Part shown: in pieces, positions 1 to 6,203 of the stretch
Layout: each line of letters begins with the position of its first letter
How positions within the stretch are numbered: position 1 is the stretch's first letter
Assembly: GCA_016868485.1 (NCBI GenBank)
Contig: VGGT01000114.1
Span: forward strand, 1 to 6,373
Direction: 5' to 3'
DNA from: Bacteroidota bacterium
GTDB lineage: Bacteria > Bacteroidota > Bacteroidia > UBA7662
DNA: 6,373 bases
Made by a program: the position numbers and the translations under genes
Notes under the pieces: model-generated
Databases searched by the model: none
Told to the model about the DNA's origin: nothing
What the model saw: the letters and a program-made list of their open reading frames with translations, nothing else

Positions 1-105
1 GAGCAATGCTGCTTTACAAGACGGACACTTATGCCACAAACCTTCGGGAACCTCCAGTTTGGGCTGACTGCTTACACCAGTGGTGGATCTTCTAAACCAG
101 GCCAT
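1..105 (-). CDS. accD: Acetyl-CoA carboxylase carboxyltransferase subunit beta, N-terminal part (cut by window edge)
   Basis: Reading leftward from the ATG at 105 gives 35 uninterrupted codons starting MAWFRRSTTG and continuing EVPEGLWHKCPSCKAALL to the window edge. This is the characteristic start of AccD: a short basic MAWF head, then EVPEGLW.KCP.C, the first half of its four-cysteine zinc ribbon (Cys27 and Cys30 here). By family knowledge, AccD pairs with AccA to form the cytoplasmic carboxyltransferase that moves the carboxyl group from biotin-BCCP to acetyl-CoA, making malonyl-CoA for fatty acid synthesis. The second cysteine pair and the crotonase-like catalytic domain lie outside the window. 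The gene begins 9 nt after the fbaB stop on the same strand, with no Shine-Dalgarno visible, so it is probably cotranscribed and translationally coupled with fbaB. The identification rests on only 35 residues, but they are distinctive. Confidence 0.88.
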   Translation of the reverse strand, partial: MAWFRRSTTGVSSQPKLEVPEGLWHKCPSCKAALL

Positions 106-114
106 TCAACGAAA

Positions 115-1173
115 CTAAGCCAAGCTAATATCAGAATCGAGGTAAACGTCTTGCACGGCATTCAGCAGCGCAACGCCCTCTTTCAATGGCTTTTGAAAAG
201 CTTTCCTGCCCAAAATTAATCCCGTGCCACCAGCACGTTTATTCACCACCGCCGTCACAACGGCTTCTTGCACATCACTTGCGCCTTTCGATTCCCCTCC
301 AGAATTGATTAAGCCCGCTCTACCCATATAGCAGTTGGCCACCTGATACCTGCAAAGGTCAATCGGATGCGCACTGCTGAGTTGATCATACACTTTTGCG
401 TGGGTTTTCCCGTGTTTGGTGGCGAGGTATCCCCCATTGTTCACCGGCAATTTTTGCTTGATGATATCTGCCTGAATGGTCACCCCCAAATGATTGGCCT
501 GTCCGGTGAGGTCGGCGGATGCGTGGTAGTCTACCCCATCAAGCTTGAAACCCGAATTTCGGGTATAGCACCACAAAATAGTAGCCATTCCTAATTGGTG
601 GGCATGCTCGAATGCCTTTGCGATCTCCACGATTTGCCGACCCGACTCTTCAGAGCCGAAGTAAATGGTAGCACCTACTGCTACAGCCCCCATGTTCCAT
701 GCATCCTGAACAGTACCAAAGAGAATTTGGTCATAACGATTGGGGTAGCTTAAAAACTCATTGTGGTTTATTTTCACCACAAAAGGTATTTTATGAGCAT
801 AACGCCGGGCCACAGACGACAATACGCCGTATGTGGAAGCTACGGCATTACAGCCGCCTTCAATGGCTAATTCCACGATATTGGCCGGATCGAAATAAAC
901 GGGGTTGGGTGCAAAGGAGGCACCGGCTGAATGCTCGATGCCCTGATCGACTGGTAAAATGCTCAAAAATCCGCTGCCTCCAAGCCTCCCATGGTTGTAT
1001 AGTGACTGTAAACTTCTTAAAGTGGGGATATTGCGGTTGGAATCGGACCAAACCCGGTCGATAAAATCAGGGCCAGGCACATGAAGCTGTGCTGCAGGAA
1101 TGGTTTGACATCGGTGATCCAACAAAAAAGCAGCTTGGTCGCCTAATAGATTTTGAATATGGGATTGACTCAT
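115..1173 (-). CDS. fbaB: Class I fructose-bisphosphate aldolase, DhnA/FbaB type
   Basis: This 352-residue protein matches the length of E. coli FbaB (about 350) and resembles it along its whole length. The enzyme reversibly cleaves fructose 1,6-bisphosphate into dihydroxyacetone phosphate and glyceraldehyde 3-phosphate in the cytoplasm, through a Schiff base rather than a metal. Visible landmarks are SILPVDQGIEHSAG (71-84, with the conserved Asp76), YFDPANIVELAIEGG (93-107), VGATIYFGSEESGRQ (166-180), DYHASADLTGQANHLG (215-230), ADIIKQK (235-241, Lys239 being the likely Schiff-base lysine), the glycine-rich GRAGLINSGG (284-293) and the C-terminal LGRKAFQKP...NAVQDVYLDS. The ATG at 1173 matches the family N-terminus (SQSHIQNLLGDQA) and has an AT-rich leader with no Shine-Dalgarno. 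It is transcribed divergently from the acetyltransferase gene and followed by accD after 9 nt. No frameshift or missing key residue is seen. Confidence 0.96.
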   Translation of the reverse strand: MSQSHIQNLLGDQAAFLLDHRCQTIPAAQLHVPGPDFIDRVWSDSNRNIPTLRSLQSLYNHGRLGGSGFLSILPVDQGIEHSAGASFAPNPVYFDPANIVELAIEGGCNAVASTYGVLSSVARRYAHKIPFVVKINHNEFLSYPNRYDQILFGTVQDAWNMGAVAVGATIYFGSEESGRQIVEIAKAFEHAHQLGMATILWCYTRNSGFKLDGVDYHASADLTGQANHLGVTIQADIIKQKLPVNNGGYLATKHGKTHAKVYDQLSSAHPIDLCRYQVANCYMGRAGLINSGGESKGASDVQEAVVTAVVNKRAGGTGLILGRKAFQKPLKEGVALLNAVQDVYLDSDISLA

Positions 1174-1196
1174 AAAAAATAGAATAAACTAAAATG

Positions 1197-1204
1197 CAAA
1201 AATA
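1197..1204 (-). promoter_or_regulatory. Possible Bacteroidota -7 promoter element for fbaB-accD
   Basis: Read on the minus strand, this is TATTTTTG, a full match to the Bacteroidota -7 consensus TAnnTTTG. It lies 23 nt upstream of the fbaB ATG and would give a leader of roughly 15-20 nt. The -33 partner is poor: the nearest TTG (1221-1219) leaves only 14 nt of spacing, shorter than usual. In AT-rich DNA such an octamer can arise by chance, so this is a candidate only. Confidence 0.35.
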
Positions 1205-1208
1205 CGAA

Positions 1209-1222
1209 ATTGTGGGCACAAT
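1209..1222. repeat. 14-nt palindrome ATTGTG-GG-CACAAT in the divergent intergenic region
   Basis: Six-base arms ATTGTG and CACAAT pair perfectly around a GG centre. The palindrome sits in the 49-nt space between the divergent fbaB and acetyltransferase starts, directly abutting the acetyltransferase ATG at 1223 and just upstream of the possible fbaB -7 element. The symmetry and placement fit a small operator, or a hairpin at the ribosome-loading site of the acetyltransferase mRNA. The symmetry is seen directly; any regulatory function is inference, and no regulator is encoded in the window. Confidence 0.35.
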
Positions 1223-1672
1223 ATGAAGGCAACACCCAACGAAGGATCAACAGTATTGCAGGTCAGAGCGGCCTTGGCTGAAGATTTACCCACTGTTTTT
1301 GACATCCGAAAACAGGTTTTTGTACTGGAACAAGACGTTCATCCCGATGAGGAGTATGATGAATTTGAAACATCAGCTATACATCTCATCGCGCTTTGGC
1401 AGGAACAAGCCGTTGGCACCGCCCGTTATAGATCGACCGAAAAAGGCTGGAAAATTGAACGTATGGCCGTTTTGGCTCGGTTCCGGAAACGGGGTGTTGG
1501 CCGCGCACTGCTGAGCGAGGCACTTGAGCGTCTGCCCAAAGACGGCAGAGTGATCTATTTACACGCGCAGGAACACGCCCTGAGCTTTTATGAGTCGAGT
1601 GGATTTACCCCCAAAGGCGATCGATTCTTCGAGGCCAATATCCCCCATTTTTTATGTGAATTCAGGGGCTAA
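1223..1672 (+). CDS. GNAT family N-acetyltransferase, ElaA/YjcF-like
   Basis: This 149-residue single-domain protein has the GNAT fold signature. The N-terminal part (about 12-50) carries VFDIRKQVFVLEQDVHPDEE followed by DEFE, a hallmark of the ElaA/YjcF branch. The central strand and motif A read ERMAVLARFRKRGVGRALL (79-97), with R88-x-x-G91-x-G93 forming the acetyl-CoA pyrophosphate-binding loop. The C-terminal part has LHAQEHALSFYESSGF (113-128) and FFEANIPHFLCEF, again typical of this branch. It should transfer an acetyl group from acetyl-CoA to an amine, but the substrate cannot be read from sequence. ATG 1223 is the only ATG ahead of the conserved domain. No Shine-Dalgarno precedes it; a short palindrome does. 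The gene is divergent from fbaB and 67 nt upstream of comEC on the same strand, so it may share a transcript with comEC. Confidence 0.9.
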   Translation: MKATPNEGSTVLQVRAALAEDLPTVFDIRKQVFVLEQDVHPDEEYDEFETSAIHLIALWQEQAVGTARYRSTEKGWKIERMAVLARFRKRGVGRALLSEALERLPKDGRVIYLHAQEHALSFYESSGFTPKGDRFFEANIPHFLCEFRG

Positions 1673-1682
1673 ACTCCTGCTT

Positions 1683-1707
1683 CCGTATATATTCGTTTAA
1701 CATACGG
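1683..1707 (+). repeat. Short inverted repeat CCGTAT / ATACGG between the acetyltransferase gene and comEC
   Basis: Six-base arms at 1683-1688 and 1702-1707 could pair around a 13-nt loop, 10 nt after the acetyltransferase stop. No T-run follows, so it is not a typical intrinsic terminator. It might be a weak pausing or processing structure, or chance. The rest of the 67-nt gap shows no clear promoter. Confidence 0.2.
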
Positions 1708-1739
1708 CTACTGCCCTTCGACTGTTCGAACTTTGCCAA

Positions 1740-3821
1740 ATGGTTCGTCCGGTCTTTTTTTCTTGGGCTGAGGTCCCTTTTTTCCGCGTCCTTCTGTGGA
1801 TGGGTCTTGCCCTTATTCTTCCACCGGCGTCCATAGAACAAGACTCATGTTGGATGTGGGCAATTCCCCTTTTTGCTGCTGTTCATTTTGGGTTGATGCG
1901 CACATTAAGAGGGCGTTTTACGCTGCGTTGGTTTACTGGACTATCAACGGGACTGGGCATACTATGGCTCGCTTGGCTCAACCTCAGTCTACATTTTTCG
2001 TCATACCAGGCCCGTCTTCCCGTTGAATGCGTTGTTCCGGCTTGTTTATTACAGGTTGATGGCATAGCCGACACAAGTCAACACAGAATACGGGTTGTTT
2101 GCCGCTGGATGGGCTCTGATCGATCCGATACCTTGAATCGATTCAAATCACGGATTCGATTAGAAACCGACACGGCCTGGAGGGCACCACCTCCGGGGAC
2201 TTTCATTGTCGTTCGGAACGCACAGTTGCGTCGTTTCCACAATTTGCGCAACCCCCATGCATTTGACTCTGAAGGGAACGCACGAAACAAGGGGCTTGTA
2301 GGTCGACTCAAAATCAATTCTGATTACATCAAAATCGCGCATTTCAAACCTCTGCTGCACATCAGTCTACGCCATAGGGCCCAGAGGCTCAGCATTCACG
2401 TTTGTAGGGCGATATCGACATACCTCCCTCAGCGTGAGGCAGCCTTGGCATGCGCGATCCTCTTAGGTGAGCGTCAAGGAATGAATGACGATTTGGAACA
2501 AGCGTTTTCGGGGAGCGGGCTGATTCATCTGATGGCGGTTTCGGGAATGCATGTTGGAATCTTCTATTTGATGTGCTCATGGTTCATGTTCACTTTTTTG
2601 AGATTGCCGAAAAAGACTTCGACATTGGGCATCCTGTTGATGTTGTGGGCCTATGCCCTGCTTACCGGATTATCCCCTTCAGTTGTTCGTGCATCGGGTA
2701 TGTTTAGCCTGGCCGCCGCAGGCAAACTGTGGAGCAGACAGGCATCCTCGTATAATCTGATGTCGGCTTCGGCATGGATCCAAGTCTGGTTTGACCCCCT
2801 TCTGCCTACTCAACCCGGCTTTCTGCTGTCCTATGCAGCCGTTTTCGGCATTCTTTTTCTTCATCCCCGTTTGTTTTCCTTATTCTGGTTCAAAAACAAA
2901 TGGCTTGATAAGGCCTGGGAGCTCTCTTCCTTGTCGATTTCTGCCCAATGGTTTACCCTCCCTTTGGTTTTATTTTTCTTTCACAAATTCCCCGTCTACT
3001 TTCTCCCGGCCAATCTAATGGTGGTACCCCTATCTGCCCCCGCATTGATTGGCACGTTGTTGCTCGCACTGCTGAGTGCTGTACCGCCTTTGGCGAAAAT
3101 ATTCGCCTATCTTTTGTCTGCTTTACTCTATTGTATCAATGAAATCACCATATGGATTGCCGCGTTACCCCATGCGCAGAGCACGGGATGGTACTGGACG
3201 AAAATAGATTTATTCATGGCACTGGCCCTGATTGTATTGATTCCTTTAGGCTGGCTCATCCATATAAAATGGGCCCGCCAGGCCAGCTGGTCGATTGCCA
3301 TTGCGTGGTATGTGGTTGGTCTGGTGCAACTGATGAAGTTGAGCAGCAGTAATGCCTTTTATGTGTTTGAAGGCTATGGGCAAGGTTCGGCAGCGGTAAG
3401 GGAGGGTCGACAAGGATGGGTTTGGCGACATACTGAAGATTCGATGGTGTTTGGTTCCATCGATCCTTTGAGCCATGAGGGGGTTCAGCACCCTACAACC
3501 ATCAACCATAAGGGTGTGGTATGGATCCGCTGGAACAACAAAACAGCCCTATGGGTATCGCAATGGAATGAGGATCGACTTACCGAGTTGCCCATCGCGG
3601 ATGTCTTGATCTTAGAATCTAAATGGAAAAAAGAGACCATTCTCAGACTGGCCGACAATTATCCGACGCTCATCTTAGGATCGGTTTATAAGCCGTATTT
3701 TTGCAGCAAACTTAGAGTCCTTACTCGGCGTACACAGGCCACATGCCATTGCGTCTCCGAAGAAGGAGCCATCAACCTATGGAATATCAATACATCCAAG
3801 CCCAGATTGAGGAAGGAATAG
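1740..3821 (+). CDS. comEC: ComEC/Rec2 family DNA-uptake channel protein
   Basis: This 693-residue polytopic inner-membrane protein has the ComEC layout. There are two to three N-terminal membrane helices (about 13-31, 40-56, 63-84). A soluble DUF4131/OB-like region follows (about 95-205), including HNLRNPHAFDSEGNARNKGLVG (167-188), which corresponds to the family's NPxxFD..xxKG motif. The Competence domain (about 233-510) contains AILLGERQGM (239-248), GLIHLMAVSGMHVGI (260-274), LLTGLSPSVVRAS (307-319) and many hydrophobic helices. ComEC carries single-stranded DNA into the cytoplasm during natural transformation. The C-terminal part (about 535-680), where many homologues have a metallo-beta-lactamase-like domain, shows no HxHxDH motif and looks degenerate, as I recall for many Bacteroidota ComEC proteins. 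The start at 1740 gives the expected FSWAEVPFFR head; no Shine-Dalgarno is visible. The 3' end overlaps the next gene by 43 nt. Confidence 0.93.
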   Translation: MVRPVFFSWAEVPFFRVLLWMGLALILPPASIEQDSCWMWAIPLFAAVHFGLMRTLRGRFTLRWFTGLSTGLGILWLAWLNLSLHFSSYQARLPVECVVPACLLQVDGIADTSQHRIRVVCRWMGSDRSDTLNRFKSRIRLETDTAWRAPPPGTFIVVRNAQLRRFHNLRNPHAFDSEGNARNKGLVGRLKINSDYIKIAHFKPLLHISLRHRAQRLSIHVCRAISTYLPQREAALACAILLGERQGMNDDLEQAFSGSGLIHLMAVSGMHVGIFYLMCSWFMFTFLRLPKKTSTLGILLMLWAYALLTGLSPSVVRASGMFSLAAAGKLWSRQASSYNLMSASAWIQVWFDPLLPTQPGFLLSYAAVFGILFLHPRLFSLFWFKNKWLDKAWELSSLSISAQWFTLPLVLFFFHKFPVYFLPANLMVVPLSAPALIGTLLLALLSAVPPLAKIFAYLLSALLYCINEITIWIAALPHAQSTGWYWTKIDLFMALALIVLIPLGWLIHIKWARQASWSIAIAWYVVGLVQLMKLSSSNAFYVFEGYGQGSAAVREGRQGWVWRHTEDSMVFGSIDPLSHEGVQHPTTINHKGVVWIRWNNKTALWVSQWNEDRLTELPIADVLILESKWKKETILRLADNYPTLILGSVYKPYFCSKLRVLTRRTQATCHCVSEEGAINLWNINTSKPRLRKE
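3761..3768 (+). promoter_or_regulatory. Shine-Dalgarno AGAAGGAG that fixes the hydratase start
   Basis: AGAAGGAG lies inside the 3' end of comEC and ends 10 nt before ATG 3779. It supports that ATG over the upstream in-frame ATG at 3743, which would add a 12-residue basic extension (PLRLRRRSHQP) foreign to the family. It is the only strong Shine-Dalgarno seen ahead of a gene in the window, which fits a start embedded in another coding sequence. Confidence 0.6.
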
Positions 3822-4567
3822 GGCGAATCGTCTTGAATCGACCCGAAAAGAGAAATGCCTTTAATGACCGTTTGGTTGCTGAATTGAAATCGGCATTGCG
3901 AAGTTTTTTTGAAGATTCAAGTTGTCGAATCATTGTGTTCTCCGGACAGGGCCCGGCTTTTAGTGCAGGTGCAGACCTTTCCTATTTGCAATCGCTCCAA
4001 AACAACTCACTAGAAGAAAATTTGGCCGATTCCAGAGCCTTGATGGAGCTGTATCAATTGATGTATGATAGCCCTAAAGTGCTCATTGCCCAGGTGGAGG
4101 GTCCCGCTTTGGCCGGGGGATGCGGATTGGCAACACTGTGTGATTTTTGTTTTGCGGTTCCTTCGGCAACATTTGGATACACTGAGGTACGCATTGGCTT
4201 TATTCCTGCGCTGGTTTCTGTTTTCTTGGTCAGAAAAATTGGTGAATCGCGGGCGCGGGAATTGCTGCTGAGTGGCGATATTCTCGAGGCCAGAGAAGCG
4301 CTGCGGTATGGCCTGATCAGTTTTGTGGTGGCGGCAGATGAAATTGCGTCTACTGTAGATTCCTTTGCGCGAAATATTGCTGCGCGATGTGCCCCAGGTA
4401 GTTTGGCTGCAACCAGGAAATTACTCGCAGAGGTTCAGGATTTGACACTCCATGAAGCGCTCGAAAGGGCCGCATTGCGCAATGCCGAAATTAGATCGTC
4501 AGTAGAGTGCCGCCAGGGAATTAACTTGTTTCTGAATAAAGAGCCGATTGTTTGGTGGCCTTCGTAA
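3779..4567 (+). CDS. Enoyl-CoA hydratase/isomerase (crotonase) family protein, probably methylglutaconyl-CoA hydratase-like
   Basis: From ATG 3779 this is a 262-residue crotonase-fold protein, normal for the family. Landmarks are VLNRPEKRNAFND (18-30), the oxyanion-hole segments FSAGADL (61-67, Ala65) and LAGGCGL (111-117, Gly113), and FGYTEVRIGFIPA (132-144). Of the two catalytic glutamates of rat enoyl-CoA hydratase (Glu144 and Glu164), the first is replaced by Gly116 and the second is kept as Glu136. That pattern, together with SAGADLSYLQ, the NLADSRALMELYQLMY helix and the TEVRIGFIPA.VS.F segment, resembles bacterial LiuC, the 3-methylglutaconyl-CoA hydratase of leucine breakdown. Acyl-CoA hydration in the cytoplasm is therefore likely; the exact substrate is inference. 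No other leucine-degradation gene is present. A longer start at 3743 is possible but less likely. The gene overlaps comEC by 43 nt, so the two are probably cotranscribed. Confidence 0.88.
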   Translation: MEYQYIQAQIEEGIGRIVLNRPEKRNAFNDRLVAELKSALRSFFEDSSCRIIVFSGQGPAFSAGADLSYLQSLQNNSLEENLADSRALMELYQLMYDSPKVLIAQVEGPALAGGCGLATLCDFCFAVPSATFGYTEVRIGFIPALVSVFLVRKIGESRARELLLSGDILEAREALRYGLISFVVAADEIASTVDSFARNIAARCAPGSLAATRKLLAEVQDLTLHEALERAALRNAEIRSSVECRQGINLFLNKEPIVWWPS

Positions 4568-4596
4568 TCCTTGCAAAGGCGACCCAGCTCTTATGT

Positions 4597-4631
4597 TTTG
4601 GAGAAGTACAAACAGAAAAGCGGTACCTTTG
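4597..4631 (+). promoter_or_regulatory. Predicted Bacteroidota-type promoter for sufB
   Basis: TTTG at 4597-4600 (-33-like) and TACCTTTG at 4624-4631, a full match to the -7 consensus TAnnTTTG, are separated by 23 nt, at the long end of the range reported for Flavobacterium promoters. Transcription would begin near 4638, giving a leader of about 43 nt before the sufB ATG. Its position in the only sizeable gap on the plus strand supports sufB starting its own transcription unit. No IscR- or Fur-like palindrome was recognised nearby. Confidence 0.5.
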
Positions 4632-4681
4632 TTACTCATATTAGATTTTATTAACGGAAATAGGCTTAACCCATCAAATTC

Positions 4682-6130
4682 ATGGCCCAATCAGAACAGG
4701 AGCTTCTGGAACAACTGAGTGAGCGAGATTATCCACACGGATTTGAAAGCAATATTGAACAGGAGATTATCCCAAAAGGGTTGACTGAGGATACCATTCG
4801 GTTCATCTCCCAGCGAAAGAATGAACCGGATTGGTTGCTGCAATGGAGATTAAAAGCCTACAAACATTGGCTGGGTTTAAAAGAACCCCATTGGCAGAAA
4901 TTGACTTATCCCGCCATCGACTACCAAGACATAAGCTATTTCGCAGCACCAAAGGCTGCGCCGGTTTTGAAAAGTCTCGATGAACTAGACCCAGAGATTA
5001 AATCGACCTATGACCGATTGGGCATACCTCTTGAGGAACAAATGATGCTGGCAGGCGTGGCGGTTGATGCTGTTTTGGATTCTGTTTCGGTGGTCACCAC
5101 CTTCAAGGAAAAACTGGCCGAGAAGGGTGTACTGTTTTGTTCCATCAGTGAGGCTGTTCACCTGTATCCTGAAATGGTACGTGCCTACCTCGGAACTGTG
5201 GTCCCTTTTACCGACAACTTTTTCTCGGCCTTGAACAGTGCTGTTTTTACGGACGGCTCCTTCGTGTTCATACCGCCTGGGGTTCGTTGCCCCATGGAAT
5301 TAAGTACCTATTTTCGGATCAACGCACGTGGAACGGGACAATTTGAGCGGACCCTGATTGTGGCGTCTGAAGATAGTTATGTAAGCTATTTAGAGGGCTG
5401 CACAGCTCCTAAGCGCGACGAGAACCAGCTGCACGCTGCCGTCGTTGAACTGGTGGCATTAGATCGTGGTGAGATTAAATATTCCACCGTACAAAATTGG
5501 TACCCGGGCGATAAAGATGGCAAAGGAGGTATTTATAACTTTGTTACAAAAAGAGGTTTATGTAAAGGGACTTCAAGTAAAATTTCATGGACTCAGGTGG
5601 AGACGGGCTCGGCAATTACCTGGAAGTATCCGAGTGTGGTTCTGCAGGGCGATGATAGCCGCGGCGAGTTTTATTCAGTGGCCATGACTACCCATTTGCA
5701 ACAGGCCGATACCGGCACCAAAATGATTCACATCGGAAAGAATACGCAAAGCAGAATTGTGAGCAAAGGCATCAGCGCTGGACGCAGTCAGAACAGCTAC
5801 AGAGGTTTGGTCAAAATCAGAAAGTCAGCGCTTAAAGCCCGGAATTATTCCCAATGCGATTCACTGCTTATGGGCAATCGTTGTGGCGCACATACCTTTC
5901 CTTATTTTGAAATCCATCAACCGACAGCCATTGTTGAACATGAAGCGACAACCTCCAAAATTGCGGAGGACATTCTTTTCTACTGCACGCAGCGGGGATT
6001 AAGCCGCGAATCGGCCATAGCCATGATAGTGAATGGCTATGCACGTGAGGTTCTGGATCATCTTCCAATGGAATTCGCCGTGGAAGCCCGTAAGTTGCTG
6101 GCTATTTCACTAGAGGGTTCAGTAGGATAG
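4682..6130 (+). CDS. sufB: Fe-S cluster assembly scaffold protein SufB
   Basis: This 482-residue protein has the full length of SufB. SufB is the scaffold on which SUF builds iron-sulfur clusters, in a cytoplasmic SufB-SufC2-SufD complex. An alpha-helical N-terminal region (about 1-150) includes NEPDWLLQWRLKAYKHWL. The right-handed beta-helix core follows, with FIPPGVRCPMELSTYFRIN (196-214), YLEGCTAPKRDENQLH (236-251), and QCDSLLMGNRCGAHTFPYFE (391-410). VEHEATTSKIAEDILFYC (418-435) leads into the C-terminal helices that bind SufC. Cys240 and Cys392 align with E. coli Cys254 and Cys405, used in sulfur transfer and cluster building, and Glu421 with E. coli Glu434. All conserved landmarks are intact. 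The start at 4682 is the first ATG after an in-frame stop 12 nt upstream; no strong Shine-Dalgarno is seen. sufC follows after 73 nt. Confidence 0.97.
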   Translation: MAQSEQELLEQLSERDYPHGFESNIEQEIIPKGLTEDTIRFISQRKNEPDWLLQWRLKAYKHWLGLKEPHWQKLTYPAIDYQDISYFAAPKAAPVLKSLDELDPEIKSTYDRLGIPLEEQMMLAGVAVDAVLDSVSVVTTFKEKLAEKGVLFCSISEAVHLYPEMVRAYLGTVVPFTDNFFSALNSAVFTDGSFVFIPPGVRCPMELSTYFRINARGTGQFERTLIVASEDSYVSYLEGCTAPKRDENQLHAAVVELVALDRGEIKYSTVQNWYPGDKDGKGGIYNFVTKRGLCKGTSSKISWTQVETGSAITWKYPSVVLQGDDSRGEFYSVAMTTHLQQADTGTKMIHIGKNTQSRIVSKGISAGRSQNSYRGLVKIRKSALKARNYSQCDSLLMGNRCGAHTFPYFEIHQPTAIVEHEATTSKIAEDILFYCTQRGLSRESAIAMIVNGYAREVLDHLPMEFAVEARKLLAISLEGSVG

Positions 6131-6140
6131 TTTAATGACC

Positions 6141-6168
6141 TTAAAATCATCATGTTCAATCATTTTAA
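6141..6168 (+). repeat. AT-rich inverted repeat in the sufB-sufC gap
   Basis: Seven-base arms TTAAAAT (6141-6147) and ATTTTAA (6162-6168) pair perfectly around a 14-nt loop, starting 10 nt after the sufB stop. An all-A/T stem is weak and no clear T-run follows, so a strong terminator is unlikely. It could modulate read-through or mRNA processing within the suf operon, or be chance in AT-rich spacer DNA. Confidence 0.2.
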
Positions 6169-6203
6169 TAATCACCTAAATAGAAAATCGAGCGCGAACG
6201 TAT

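Noticed and set aside
31..219. Plus-strand open frame of 62 codons at the left edge
   Set aside because: It is antisense to the accD start and the end of fbaB, both strongly supported, and its translation has no recognisable domain.
699..1064. Plus-strand open frame of 121 codons inside fbaB
   Set aside because: It is fully antisense to a conserved, full-length aldolase; the composition looks like a codon shadow and there is no recognisable family.
1147..1155. TAGATTTTG as a -7 element for the acetyltransferase gene
   Set aside because: It has three rather than two bases between TA and TTTG, lies within fbaB, and has no convincing -33 partner.
1724..1731. GTTCGAAC palindrome just before comEC
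   Set aside because: An 8-nt palindrome is expected often by chance, and it has no second copy or promoter element at a meaningful distance.
2078..2580. Several minus-strand open frames of 63-79 codons inside comEC
   Set aside because: They overlap one another and the conserved comEC frame, with no recognisable domain, so they are most simply shadows.
3743..3778. Longer N-terminus for the enoyl-CoA hydratase family protein
   Set aside because: The extra 12 residues are basic and foreign to the family, while ATG 3779 has a well-placed AGAAGGAG.
4569..4579. CCTT-GCA-AAGG hairpin right after the hydratase stop, as a terminator
   Set aside because: The stem has only four pairs and no T-run follows, so it does not support an intrinsic terminator.
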